A stretch of DNA of 36,241 nt from a virus. A program made the translations under genes and the position numbers. The stretch spans positions 1 through 36,241 of IMG/VR virus record IMGVR_UViG_3300036859_000504; one strand, written 5' to 3'. The notes under the pieces are model-generated. The model was not told where the DNA came from and searched no databases. It saw only the letters and a list, made by a program, of their open reading frames with translations. Below, piece after piece: positions 15,117 through 22,323 of the stretch (its first letter is position 1; each line of letters starts with the position of its first letter).

Positions 15117-16169
15117 GTGGACGCGATCGCCTGCGAGCGGCAGTTCATCGATCATGCGGCCCCGGTCTGGCGTCTCCTCCCGCCACGGCACCGGGGCCGC
15201 TTCCTGACCGACGCCTCCCTGGTCGAGCACGCTCGCGGCCGCGGCATCGAGGCCGAGGCGATCGACACTGGCGCGCTGCGCCGGAGCTCGTTGCCGCCGA
15301 CGGCGAATCCAGGTCCCGGGCCCGCCGCGTTCGTCGTCTCGATCGGCGACACGAAGGTCGCCCGCCGCCTGGGCTACCGCCGGTTCGCGTTCATGGAGCA
15401 CGGCGCCGGCCAGGCGTACATCGGCGATCGCGATGCCGTCGCCCAGCGCCACCCGTCCTACGCCGGTGGCGTCGACCGTGAGGACGTCGAGCTCTTCCTG
15501 GTGCCGAACCAGTACAGCGCCGGCCTGTGGCGGCGGGCGTACCCGGAGGCCCGCGTCGACGTCGTCGGCAGCCCGAAGCTCGAGGACCTGTACCAACTGG
15601 TCGCCGAGCGGGTGGAAAGCGACCGGCCCGTCGTGGCGATCTCTTTCCACTGGCCTGCGTTCACCTGCGAAGAGGCGGGATCCGCGCTGGGGCATTACCT
15701 GAAGATGCTGCCGGCGCTTGTTGCCGCTTACCAGGTCATCGGCCACGCTCACCCGAAGGGTGACTGGCCTGCCCGCGTCGCCCGGCATTACCGCCGGGCC
15801 GGCATCCCGTTCGTCGAGGACTTCGCCGACGTCGTTCGCCAGGCCGACGTCTACGTGTGCGACAACAGCTCGACGATCTTCGAGTTCGCGGCCACCGGCC
15901 GGCCGGTCGTCGTGCTGAACAAGCCCGAGTACCGGCGCGACGTGAGCCACGGCGGGCGCTTCTGGGACTGGGCGACGGTCGGGATCCAGGTCGATCAGCC
16001 CGACGCGCTCGTGCCGGCGATCGCCCGGGCGCTCGAGGATCCGCCGGCGATCCGCGCCGAGCGGGAGCGCGTGCTCGAGCTCGTCTATCCGGTGCGACAT
16101 GGCGCCGGCGAGCGCGCGGCCGCGGCGATCGCGGACTGGTTGACGCAACCGGCGACGGTGGCCGCCTGA
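15117..16169 (+). CDS. GT-B glycosyl/glycerophosphotransferase-like (TagF-type)
   Basis: 350 residues, GTG start. The C-terminal half carries the donor-site pattern of CDP-glycerol glycerophosphotransferases: HAHPKGDW, then DVYVCDNSSTIFEFAATGRPV and LNKPEYRR. The N-terminal half has AFMEHGAGQAYIGD, matching the HG motif near the acceptor site. Members add glycerol-phosphate or sugars to wall polymers or, in phages, possibly to virion proteins. No membrane anchor. It ends the island, its stop overlapping the tail-terminator ATG. Confidence 0.78.
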   Translation: MDAIACERQFIDHAAPVWRLLPPRHRGRFLTDASLVEHARGRGIEAEAIDTGALRRSSLPPTANPGPGPAAFVVSIGDTKVARRLGYRRFAFMEHGAGQAYIGDRDAVAQRHPSYAGGVDREDVELFLVPNQYSAGLWRRAYPEARVDVVGSPKLEDLYQLVAERVESDRPVVAISFHWPAFTCEEAGSALGHYLKMLPALVAAYQVIGHAHPKGDWPARVARHYRRAGIPFVEDFADVVRQADVYVCDNSSTIFEFAATGRPVVVLNKPEYRRDVSHGGRFWDWATVGIQVDQPDALVPAIARALEDPPAIRAERERVLELVYPVRHGAGERAAAAIADWLTQPATVAA

Positions 16170-16597
16170 TGGTCGATCCGACTGGCGCCCTGATCGTCGA
16201 GCTGCGCAACGCCAACATCGCGGGCAAGCGCGTGCGCGGTGGCGAGCCGGCACCGAAGGCGAACGGCTACGAGGGCGACGCGCTCGGGCCCGGGTATTAC
16301 AAGCGGTTCGTCGTCGTGTCCAGGCTCGGCTACGACCGCCTGCACCGCGCGCCGGTCGCGTTCCATCGCATCGCCGTCCGAGCCTACGGCGCGACGTTCG
16401 AGGACGCGGCCGCGCTGATGGGCGAGATCTCTGACCTGCTCGACAACGCCGGCCCGCGGCTGACGGCGTCGGGCGTCGCGATCCACCAGTCGCTTGACGT
16501 ATCCGGCGGTAATGCGCAACGGGATCCGGACACGGGTCAGCCATACGAAGCGGGTGTGATCGAGCTCATCGCGGGGACCCAGGTCGTCGCGGTCTAG
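16169..16597 (+). CDS. Tail terminator/completion protein
   Basis: 142 residues. The alpha/beta pattern (DPTGALIVELRN, FHRIAVRAYGATFEDAAALMGEISDLLDN, then a C-terminal strand YEAGVIELIAGTQVV) matches tail-terminator proteins (gp17 of SPP1, gpU group). These cap the tail tube and join it to the head. In ordinary siphophages this gene follows the head-closure gene directly; here 3.5 kb of glycosylation genes lie between them. Confidence 0.7.
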   Translation: MVDPTGALIVELRNANIAGKRVRGGEPAPKANGYEGDALGPGYYKRFVVVSRLGYDRLHRAPVAFHRIAVRAYGATFEDAAALMGEISDLLDNAGPRLTASGVAIHQSLDVSGGNAQRDPDTGQPYEAGVIELIAGTQVVAV

Positions 16598-16637
16598 CCC
16601 TCCGGCTCACGGGTCGGTCGAAGGCGAAGGAGCGGGA

Positions 16638-16880
16638 TTGGAGATCTGTGCGCGGACGGGCTGCAGCCACGTCCAGGCGCTGCACGAGGGGCGGACCGGG
16701 CACTGCCGGTTGAACGGCTGCCGATGCGATGAGTTCCGCGCCCCGGCACCCGAGCCCGTCCCGACCGTCGCCGTCACCACCCAGGCGATGACCGGCCCGA
16801 CCGTCAGCGTGGAGGCGTTCACGGCGATCGTGACCGTGATCGCGTTCGCCGCCGGCGTCGTGCTGGGGATCAACCTGTGA
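16638..16880 (+). CDS. Cys-rich protein with C-terminal membrane helix
   Basis: 80 residues from a TTG start, chosen because AAGGAG lies 5 bases upstream. The N-terminus has a Cys/His cluster (CARTGCSHVQALH, GHCRLNGCRC) likely to bind zinc. A Pro-rich linker and one C-terminal hydrophobic helix (AFTAIVTVIAFAAGVVLGI) follow. Function unknown; the layout suggests a membrane-tethered zinc domain. It interrupts the tail genes together with the next gene, as small inserted genes often do. Confidence 0.6.
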   Translation: MEICARTGCSHVQALHEGRTGHCRLNGCRCDEFRAPAPEPVPTVAVTTQAMTGPTVSVEAFTAIVTVIAFAAGVVLGINL

Positions 16881-17383
16881 CCGCCGAGCCGCGCACCACG
16901 ACGATCGAGGGACAGGCGACGCTCGTCGTCGCGAACGCCTCGTCGCTGCCGTCTAGCCTCGCGACCCTGCTCGGCGAGATGGCCCCGTTCGGCTTCGCGG
17001 AGCGTGCCGACTTCGCGCTCGCCGGAACGCGCCCGGCCTGCGAGGTCCTGCGCGTCCACCGCTGGCAGACCTTCCGCGTCGGGCGCTGGTCGAACCCTCG
17101 CGACTTCGGAGCCGTCGTCGGCCACGACAAGGTCAGGGGCCAGGTGGTCCCGCGGACGGTCACCGTCCCGCGCGGCCTGCGCCACCTGCGCCTCGAGATG
17201 TGCGCCGACTGCGGAGCCGTCGCCGTCCACGACATCACGCCTGAGAAGTGGGCCGGAGCTCGGCCCGCGACCCTCGTGAACCTCGCGACCGGCGCGCGCC
17301 GGATCGCTTCAGCAGTCGGGCAGCCCGACCTGGTCATCGGCTGGTACTCCGGCAAGCGCCGGGCCGGCCGCGAGTACCGATGA
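16877..17383 (+). CDS. Hypothetical protein in tail region
   Basis: 168 residues, GTG start overlapping the upstream stop. I do not recognise it. There is a CxxC pair (MCADCGAVAVHD, residues ~112-123) and a basic Arg/Gly-rich end. A segment LATLLGEMAPFGFAERADF is helical. Position between tail terminator and tail tube would permit a minor tail role, but the inserted Cys-rich gene before it suggests both are accessory. Confidence 0.5.
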   Translation: MTAEPRTTTIEGQATLVVANASSLPSSLATLLGEMAPFGFAERADFALAGTRPACEVLRVHRWQTFRVGRWSNPRDFGAVVGHDKVRGQVVPRTVTVPRGLRHLRLEMCADCGAVAVHDITPEKWAGARPATLVNLATGARRIASAVGQPDLVIGWYSGKRRAGREYR

Positions 17384-17421
17384 AGCGGCCCAGCCGCAGC
17401 TAGTCAGCACAGGAGTCACGA

Positions 17422-17964
17422 ATGCCCACCGGAAACGGCATCACAGCGGACACCCCGGTCAACCTCGTCGTCGGCGCCGGCGTACTCCTCCGGGCGCACG
17501 CCTACTTCGGGGCGTCGATCGACAACAACCTCTTCGCGGTCGATCGCGAGATGTTCACGCCGGACCTCAACGGGATCATGGCCGATCTCATGGGGACCGA
17601 CTACATCACGCGCTCGGTCGGCCGCATCGAGGCGACGATCCCCGAGGTCGGCGCGAACGTCATCGCGGCCGGCATCCCGGGCGCGACCGTCGACACGTCG
17701 ACGCCCGGCCAGACCCTCATCAGCGAAGCCACGGCCCGGCGCATCCCCGATGCGTCGTACGCCGACTGGGAGCTGGACATCGACCGCCTCAACGGCGGCC
17801 AGTTCCAGTTCGAGGTCGACAACGCGATCAACACCGCGGCGTTCGAGGGCGAGCTGCAGGACGACGGCCTGTTCGCCCCGCGCTACGTGCTCGCCGGGCG
17901 CATCGATCCCGATGCCCTGTCGACCTCGCCCTGGCGGATCCGGATCCTCGACACGGCGTCGTGA
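17422..17964 (+). CDS. Major tail tube protein
   Basis: 180 residues with ribosome site AGGAG (17411-17415). Beta-rich sequence with VNLVVGAGVLLRAHAYFG, RSVGRIEATIPEVGANVIA, FQFEVDNAINTAAFEG and WRIRILDTAS. Size and position before the frameshifting chaperone genes and the tape measure identify the tube subunit that stacks in rings around the tape measure. Well-spaced strong start agrees with high expression. Confidence 0.78.
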   Translation: MPTGNGITADTPVNLVVGAGVLLRAHAYFGASIDNNLFAVDREMFTPDLNGIMADLMGTDYITRSVGRIEATIPEVGANVIAAGIPGATVDTSTPGQTLISEATARRIPDASYADWELDIDRLNGGQFQFEVDNAINTAAFEGELQDDGLFAPRYVLAGRIDPDALSTSPWRIRILDTAS

Positions 17965-18773
17965 TCGCGGACCCGCTCGTCGCCGTCCTGGCGCTGGCCC
18001 TGGGCCTCCTCGTGGGGCTATGGGCCGGCGCCGGGCTCGGCCTCCGTCTCGCAGCCCGCCGGCGCGCCGCGCTCGGCGCCCATGCCCAGCTGGCGCGCCT
18101 CTGGCCGGCCGAGCTCCCCGGTCGGTCGGCGGCCGACATCCTGGCCGGCGTGGTGCGCGTGTCGCTGGGCGGGACGGCCTACGAGCTGCCGGTCCTACCG
18201 CGCGCCGCGTCGCGCGCCTGGCTCGAGCAGCTGGACGCGCGGTTCGCCGAGCTGGCCAGGGACCTCGAGAAGGCCGGCAACGACGCCCCGGTCATCATGT
18301 CCCGCCTGGTCAGTGAGGCCGACGCCCTCTACGACATGCTCCTGTCCTACGACGAGCACCGCGTGCTGCCGTCGCGCGATGACATCGACGCGATCGCCAC
18401 GGACACCGAGATCCTCCGTGCGGTGCTCGAGGTCTGGCGGGCCGTGAACCCTTTAGCCGCCACCGTGGCCGAGGCGAGCGTCCTGACGCCGACGCCCTCT
18501 CCCGAGCCGCGGACTTCGCCGCCAGCGTCTACGGCTGGGGTCCAGCCTTCATCGAGCGCGACCTCACCGACGAGCAGCTCGTCTGGTACTTCGACGCCGC
18601 CCAGGACCGCCTCGAGCGCACCACGCACGCGGAGTTCGAGCGGCTCGTCGGAGCGGTCCGGCTCGGCACCATCTTCGCCCACGACTCGCGCCAGCACTCG
18701 CGCTGGCGCTCGCGCTCGCGCGGCGCGAAGCCCGCTCGCCCCCTCTCCGGCGCCGAGCTCGAGGCTGCCGTGA
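17961..18773 (+). CDS. Tail assembly chaperone, unshifted product (gpG-like)
   Basis: 270 residues in the zero frame; GTG start overlapping the tail tube stop. Residues 1-165 look like a protein: a hydrophobic N-terminal helix (LVAVLALALGLLVGLWAGAG), then AHAQLARLWPAELPG and DMLLSYDEHRVLPSR. After the slip site at 18449-18455 the zero frame turns into a Ser/Pro/Thr/Arg-rich tail without normal composition, the signature of reading over a sequence selected in another frame. Known gpG/gpGT pairs bind the tape measure during tail assembly. A hydrophobic start is unusual for this family. A start downstream of the helix is possible. Confidence 0.65.
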   Translation: MIADPLVAVLALALGLLVGLWAGAGLGLRLAARRRAALGAHAQLARLWPAELPGRSAADILAGVVRVSLGGTAYELPVLPRAASRAWLEQLDARFAELARDLEKAGNDAPVIMSRLVSEADALYDMLLSYDEHRVLPSRDDIDAIATDTEILRAVLEVWRAVNPLAATVAEASVLTPTPSPEPRTSPPASTAGVQPSSSATSPTSSSSGTSTPPRTASSAPRTRSSSGSSERSGSAPSSPTTRASTRAGARARAARSPLAPSPAPSSRLP

Positions 18774-18823
18774 TGCGGGTCGCGCAGCTGTTCCCGGGCA
18801 ACGTCATCGCGGCGGCCGCCTGA
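17961..18823 (+). CDS. Tail assembly chaperone, -1 frameshift product (gpGT-like)
   Basis: Predicted fusion of zero-frame codons 17961-18455 (165 residues) with the -1 frame from 18455 to the TGA at 18821-18823 (122 residues), 287 in all. The -1 segment has normal protein composition: DALSRAADFAASVYGW, AFIERDLTDEQLVWYFDAAQD, LERTTHAEFERLV and AELEAAVMRVAQLFPGN. It ends one base before the next gene's ATG, as expected for the real downstream part. By analogy with lambda gpGT, the T part would recruit the tail tube protein. Confidence 0.8.
18449..18455 (+). promoter_or_regulatory. -1 ribosomal slippery heptamer CCCTTTA
   Basis: Read in frame as C-CCT-TTA it fits X XXY YYZ exactly. TTA is a rare codon in this G+C-rich genome, so its presence here is telling. 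Frame quality switches at this point from the zero frame to the -1 frame, and the site lies between tail tube and tape measure, where siphophages have their programmed frameshift. Confidence 0.82.
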
Positions 18824-18824
18824 C

Positions 18825-19328
18825 ATGGCCGCACGCCAGTCGCGCGTCGTGCTCAACCGCGCCGCCCTCAACGAGATCGACGGCGGCCTGGCGGATGGCG
18901 TCTTCGACATCGCCCGCGCGATCGCCGTCGTGGCTGCCTCGCGGGCGCCGGACGCGCCACCCTACGGCGAGGGGCTCGTCGACGCCGGTGGCGCTGCCAT
19001 CTGGGTCCGCGGCCGGAAGGTCGCCGAATCCACCACGGGCCCGGGCGGCAAGGTCGACAAGCCGCGCGGCCTGACGCTGAAGAGCGCCGGCGCGACGATC
19101 GTCGGCGTCGTCGGGTTCGGCTTCCCCGCCCTCTTTGTCGAGCTCGGCACGATCCTGATGCGGGCCATTCCGTTCCTCACGCCGGCGGCGATCGAGGTCA
19201 TCGGCAACCAGGCGCAGCTCCTCCTCTCGAAGGCGATGGCGCGCCGGCTCCGCGGTGAACGATCGGCGAACACGGCACGGATCCAGGAGAGGATCGCAGC
19301 GAGCCGGGCACGGCAGGCCGCGGCATGA
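18825..19328 (+). CDS. HK97 gp10-like tail/neck protein
   Basis: 167 residues. A segment near the end (FVELGTILMRAIPFLTPAA) is the hallmark of the HK97 gp10-like family (normally FxEFGT...PFLRPA). The N-terminal helix contains ALNEIDGGLADGVFDIARAIA. Members usually lie before the tail terminator and act at the head-tail joint; here the gene lies between the tail chaperones and the tape measure, an uncommon order. Its stop overlaps the tape-measure ATG. Confidence 0.7.
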   Translation: MAARQSRVVLNRAALNEIDGGLADGVFDIARAIAVVAASRAPDAPPYGEGLVDAGGAAIWVRGRKVAESTTGPGGKVDKPRGLTLKSAGATIVGVVGFGFPALFVELGTILMRAIPFLTPAAIEVIGNQAQLLLSKAMARRLRGERSANTARIQERIAASRARQAAA

Positions 19329-21946
19329 ACATCGGGTCGGTATTCCTGACCCTGCTCGCCGATGGGTCGAAGCTCGCACCACAGGTCCAGCAGGAGGCCG
19401 CCAAGGCCGGCGACGCCGGCGCGAAGACGCTCGGCCAGCGGCTGTCGGGGGGCCTCAAGGGCGAGGCGTTCAAGGTCCTCGGCGGTGTCGCGTCCGCGGC
19501 GTTCGGGCTGATGACGAAGGGCGCCCTCGAGCTCGAGAACGTGCAGGCGCGGATCCGCGCCGAGACGAGCGCGACGGCCGACGAGGCGGCGGCTGCGGCG
19601 AAAGTCGTGAACAAGGTCGCCGGCGACGAGCGCATGTCGCTCGAGGCGGTCAGCGACATCGCGATCAGGGTGCGGCGCGACATCGGTGCGATCGGCCCAG
19701 AGGCGGACAAGCTGACAGCGAAGATCGCGAAGTTCGCGCGCGTCACCCGCCAGGAGGGCGGTGCCGCGGTCGCCGACATCGACGACCTGATGGATGCGTG
19801 GGGCCTGACCGTCGACGATCTCGATGGGCTCCTGGACAAGCTCGTCGTCTCGGGCAAGAAGTTCGGCGGCACCATCACGGCGGACCAGAAGGCCCTCGCG
19901 GCCATGGCGCCGCAGCTGAAGGCGTTCAACCTCAACATCGACGACGGCATCGCCCTCCTGGACCTGTTCAAGGCATCGGGCCTCGACGCTGCAGGCATCC
20001 CGCGGGCCCTCAACAGCGCGATCCAGAAGCTCGACGGCCGGCCGCTGCAGGACTTCATCGCCGAGCTCGCGGCGATCGAGGATCCGGGCGAGCGGGCGCG
20101 GCGAGCGATCGAGGTCTTCGGCGCCCGCGCCGGCGCGCAGCTGGCGAACGCGATCAAGCCGGGCATGGATTCGCTCGAGGACTTCAAGATCAGCACCGAG
20201 GAGGCGGCGGGCGCGGTCGATGCGGCGGCCGACGTCCTCGATAGCACCTGGTCCGGCCGGCTCTCGAAGTTCTTCAGCCAGGTCGGTGCCGCGGCCCGCG
20301 GCTTCGGTGCCGATCTCGGCGCCGCCACGACGGCGCTGGCGAGCCTCGGCACCCTCCTCGCGACCATGGGTGGTGGAAAGCTCCTGAAGGGCCTCGCGGC
20401 CGTCACCCTGAAGCCCCTGGCGGGCCTGGGGGTCCGGATCGCGACTTTCATCGCCACCGAGCTCGCCACGAGCACCGTTGCCTCGCGGCTCAGCGACGGC
20501 CTGGCGTCGGGCTTCAGCAAGGTTCCTGGCTCTTCGGCGATGAAGAGCGGGATCAACAGGCTGGGCGCGGCGCTCGGCTCGCCGCTCGGGAAGGCGATCG
20601 GCCTCGCGGCGGCGATCGCGTTCGTGGTCTGGTTCGCCGACGAGCTCAACAAGCGCAAGGACGAGGTCGCAGCCCAGGCGAAGACCATTGGCGATTCGGT
20701 CGGCGAGCAGATCAAGAACGGCACCGACGCCCAGCTCGAGCAGTCCCTCGCGGCCCTCAGAGAGGGCATGGCCGCGATCGAGGCCGCCACGAAGCGCGGT
20801 CCGATCCAGATGGCGACACCCGAGCAGATCGACGCCCTGAAGGCCCTTGTCGAGCAGTACAACATCGTCCAGGAGGAGCTGAACCGGCGCGCGGCGATCA
20901 ACGCCGGCGTGGCCGAATCACAGCTGCGGGGCGCGAAGAGCGGCGTCGCCAGCGCCGCGGCCGAGCTGGCGATGGAGATTCCCAACGGCTTCACTCGCAA
21001 CCAGGCGGCCGCGGCGGGGCGGATGCAGGCCTTCCTCGACATGACCATCGGCCAACGGCTAGTGGCCATGGGCCCCGTCGTTCTTCGACGTGCGGCGGAG
21101 CTCGCGCTCGGCATCGCCTCGGGCCTGCGCGATCGTCGATCGGCGATCGACGCCGCGATGGACCAGCTGCGCGAGGACATCAAGAACAGGCTCACGCCGT
21201 CGAAGGAGGTCGCGCACGACATCGGCCTCTTGTTCAGCAAGACCCTCGCCCGCGGCCTGAAGGACGCGGACCCGGTGATCAAGGCCCAGGCCGAGGGAAC
21301 GCGGGCGCTGATCGAGGCGCAGCTGATCGAGACGATCAAGGCCGGCGGCGAAGCCGGGAAGAAGATCCAGGAGGAGCTCGAGGCGAAGCTGAAGTCGAAG
21401 GACCCCGCGGTCAAGGCCCAGGCGGAGCGGACGAAGAGCCTCGTCGATGCCGCGCTGAAGGCCCAGCCGGCGAAGACGCCGGGCGAGGTCATCGGCGACC
21501 AGCTGAACGCCGATCTGAAGGACAAGGGGACGACGCTCGGGAGGACCGCGTACGACCTCGGCCGGACGATCGCGAAGAACCTGATGGCCGGCGTGAAGGG
21601 CACGGGCTACGTGGCACCGTCTCCCTCGCCCACCGGCCGGCATTACAGCGGGCCGCAGGAGTTTCATAAGGGTACGTGGGGCGTTCAGGGCGACCAGCTG
21701 GCGTTCGTCCACGACCGCGAGATCATCGTGCCCGAAGCCGAATCGGAGGCCATCCGCGCCGGCACGGCAACCCTCGGCGCGGTCCCGACCGGGCCGATCA
21801 TCGGCTCGCTCAGCCTCAGCGTCGACGCACGTGGCAACCCGAACCCCGATGCCACAGGCGCCGCGGTCAAGCAGGGCGTCGCCGACGCCATGGCCGACGT
21901 CTTCCGCGACCAGTCCCTGCGCGGCCTGACGGGGACGCGACCATGA
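19325..21946 (+). CDS. Tape measure protein
   Basis: 873 residues, the largest gene here. N-terminal region LTLLADGSKLAPQVQQEAAK and the PhageMin_Tail-type core (ELENVQARIRAETSATADEA to LNIDDGIALLDLFKASGLDA) are typical. A hydrophobic stretch near the middle (LGKAIGLAAAIAFVVWFADEL) would cross the membrane during DNA ejection. Long helical repeats follow (e.g. two related segments AGKKIQEELEAKLKSKDPAVK and ARGLKDADPVIKAQAEG). Tail length scales with residue number, so a tail of roughly 130 nm is expected by the usual ~0.15 nm per residue rule. Confidence 0.93.
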   Translation: MNIGSVFLTLLADGSKLAPQVQQEAAKAGDAGAKTLGQRLSGGLKGEAFKVLGGVASAAFGLMTKGALELENVQARIRAETSATADEAAAAAKVVNKVAGDERMSLEAVSDIAIRVRRDIGAIGPEADKLTAKIAKFARVTRQEGGAAVADIDDLMDAWGLTVDDLDGLLDKLVVSGKKFGGTITADQKALAAMAPQLKAFNLNIDDGIALLDLFKASGLDAAGIPRALNSAIQKLDGRPLQDFIAELAAIEDPGERARRAIEVFGARAGAQLANAIKPGMDSLEDFKISTEEAAGAVDAAADVLDSTWSGRLSKFFSQVGAAARGFGADLGAATTALASLGTLLATMGGGKLLKGLAAVTLKPLAGLGVRIATFIATELATSTVASRLSDGLASGFSKVPGSSAMKSGINRLGAALGSPLGKAIGLAAAIAFVVWFADELNKRKDEVAAQAKTIGDSVGEQIKNGTDAQLEQSLAALREGMAAIEAATKRGPIQMATPEQIDALKALVEQYNIVQEELNRRAAINAGVAESQLRGAKSGVASAAAELAMEIPNGFTRNQAAAAGRMQAFLDMTIGQRLVAMGPVVLRRAAELALGIASGLRDRRSAIDAAMDQLREDIKNRLTPSKEVAHDIGLLFSKTLARGLKDADPVIKAQAEGTRALIEAQLIETIKAGGEAGKKIQEELEAKLKSKDPAVKAQAERTKSLVDAALKAQPAKTPGEVIGDQLNADLKDKGTTLGRTAYDLGRTIAKNLMAGVKGTGYVAPSPSPTGRHYSGPQEFHKGTWGVQGDQLAFVHDREIIVPEAESEAIRAGTATLGAVPTGPIIGSLSLSVDARGNPNPDATGAAVKQGVADAMADVFRDQSLRGLTGTRP

Positions 21947-22320
21947 CCCTCAGCCTGCTCTCGCTCGGCACCGCGACCGACCTGCTCGACGCCTCGTTCT
22001 CGGGCTTCGCGCACCCGCCGAGCAAGGAGCTGCTGCCCCTCCTCGAGAACACGGTCGGCTCGACCGGCAACGTCGTCGTGCAGCAGGGCTCGCTCGGACG
22101 GCGGCGAGCGTCACTCACCTTCATCGCCCGAGACACCACGCAGAAGAACCTCATCCGCGGCTACGACGAGACCGGCGAGGCCGTCGACTTCGTCGATTTC
22201 GACGGCTCCACGCGCTCGGTCATGGTGCTCGACTTCAGCAGCGCCCTCCGGTTCGGCGACGTGTGGAGCATCACGGTGACGCTCCTGGAGCTCTCCGGGC
22301 CCGTGCCAGCCGGTTCCTAA
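21943..22320 (+). CDS. Distal tail/minor tail protein
   Basis: 125 residues, ATG overlapping the tape-measure stop (ATGA). It has ENTVGSTGNVVVQQGS, RRRASLTFIARDTTQKNLI and WSITVTLLEL, a beta-rich pattern suggesting a tail-tip adaptor. Placement directly after the tape measure and before the hub matches the distal-tail (Dit) position, though it is shorter than classical Dit proteins and lacks their carbohydrate-binding extension. Confidence 0.65.
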   Translation: MTLSLLSLGTATDLLDASFSGFAHPPSKELLPLLENTVGSTGNVVVQQGSLGRRRASLTFIARDTTQKNLIRGYDETGEAVDFVDFDGSTRSVMVLDFSSALRFGDVWSITVTLLELSGPVPAGS

Positions 22321-22323
22321 GCG

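Noticed and set aside
12669-16169. Glycosyltransferases as contaminating host genes
   Set aside because: They overlap phage genes start-to-stop on both sides, share codon use and orientation, and lie inside the structural operon.
18456-18773. Ser/Pro/Thr/Arg-rich tail of the zero frame as a meaningful domain
   Set aside because: Its composition is what results from reading the well-formed -1 frame out of phase; it may be made as part of the unshifted product but is unlikely to be selected for function.
19198-21603. Minus-strand open frame of 801 codons opposite the tape measure gene
   Set aside because: Ser/Ala/Arg-rich with no recognisable domain; it is the complement of a clear tape measure protein.
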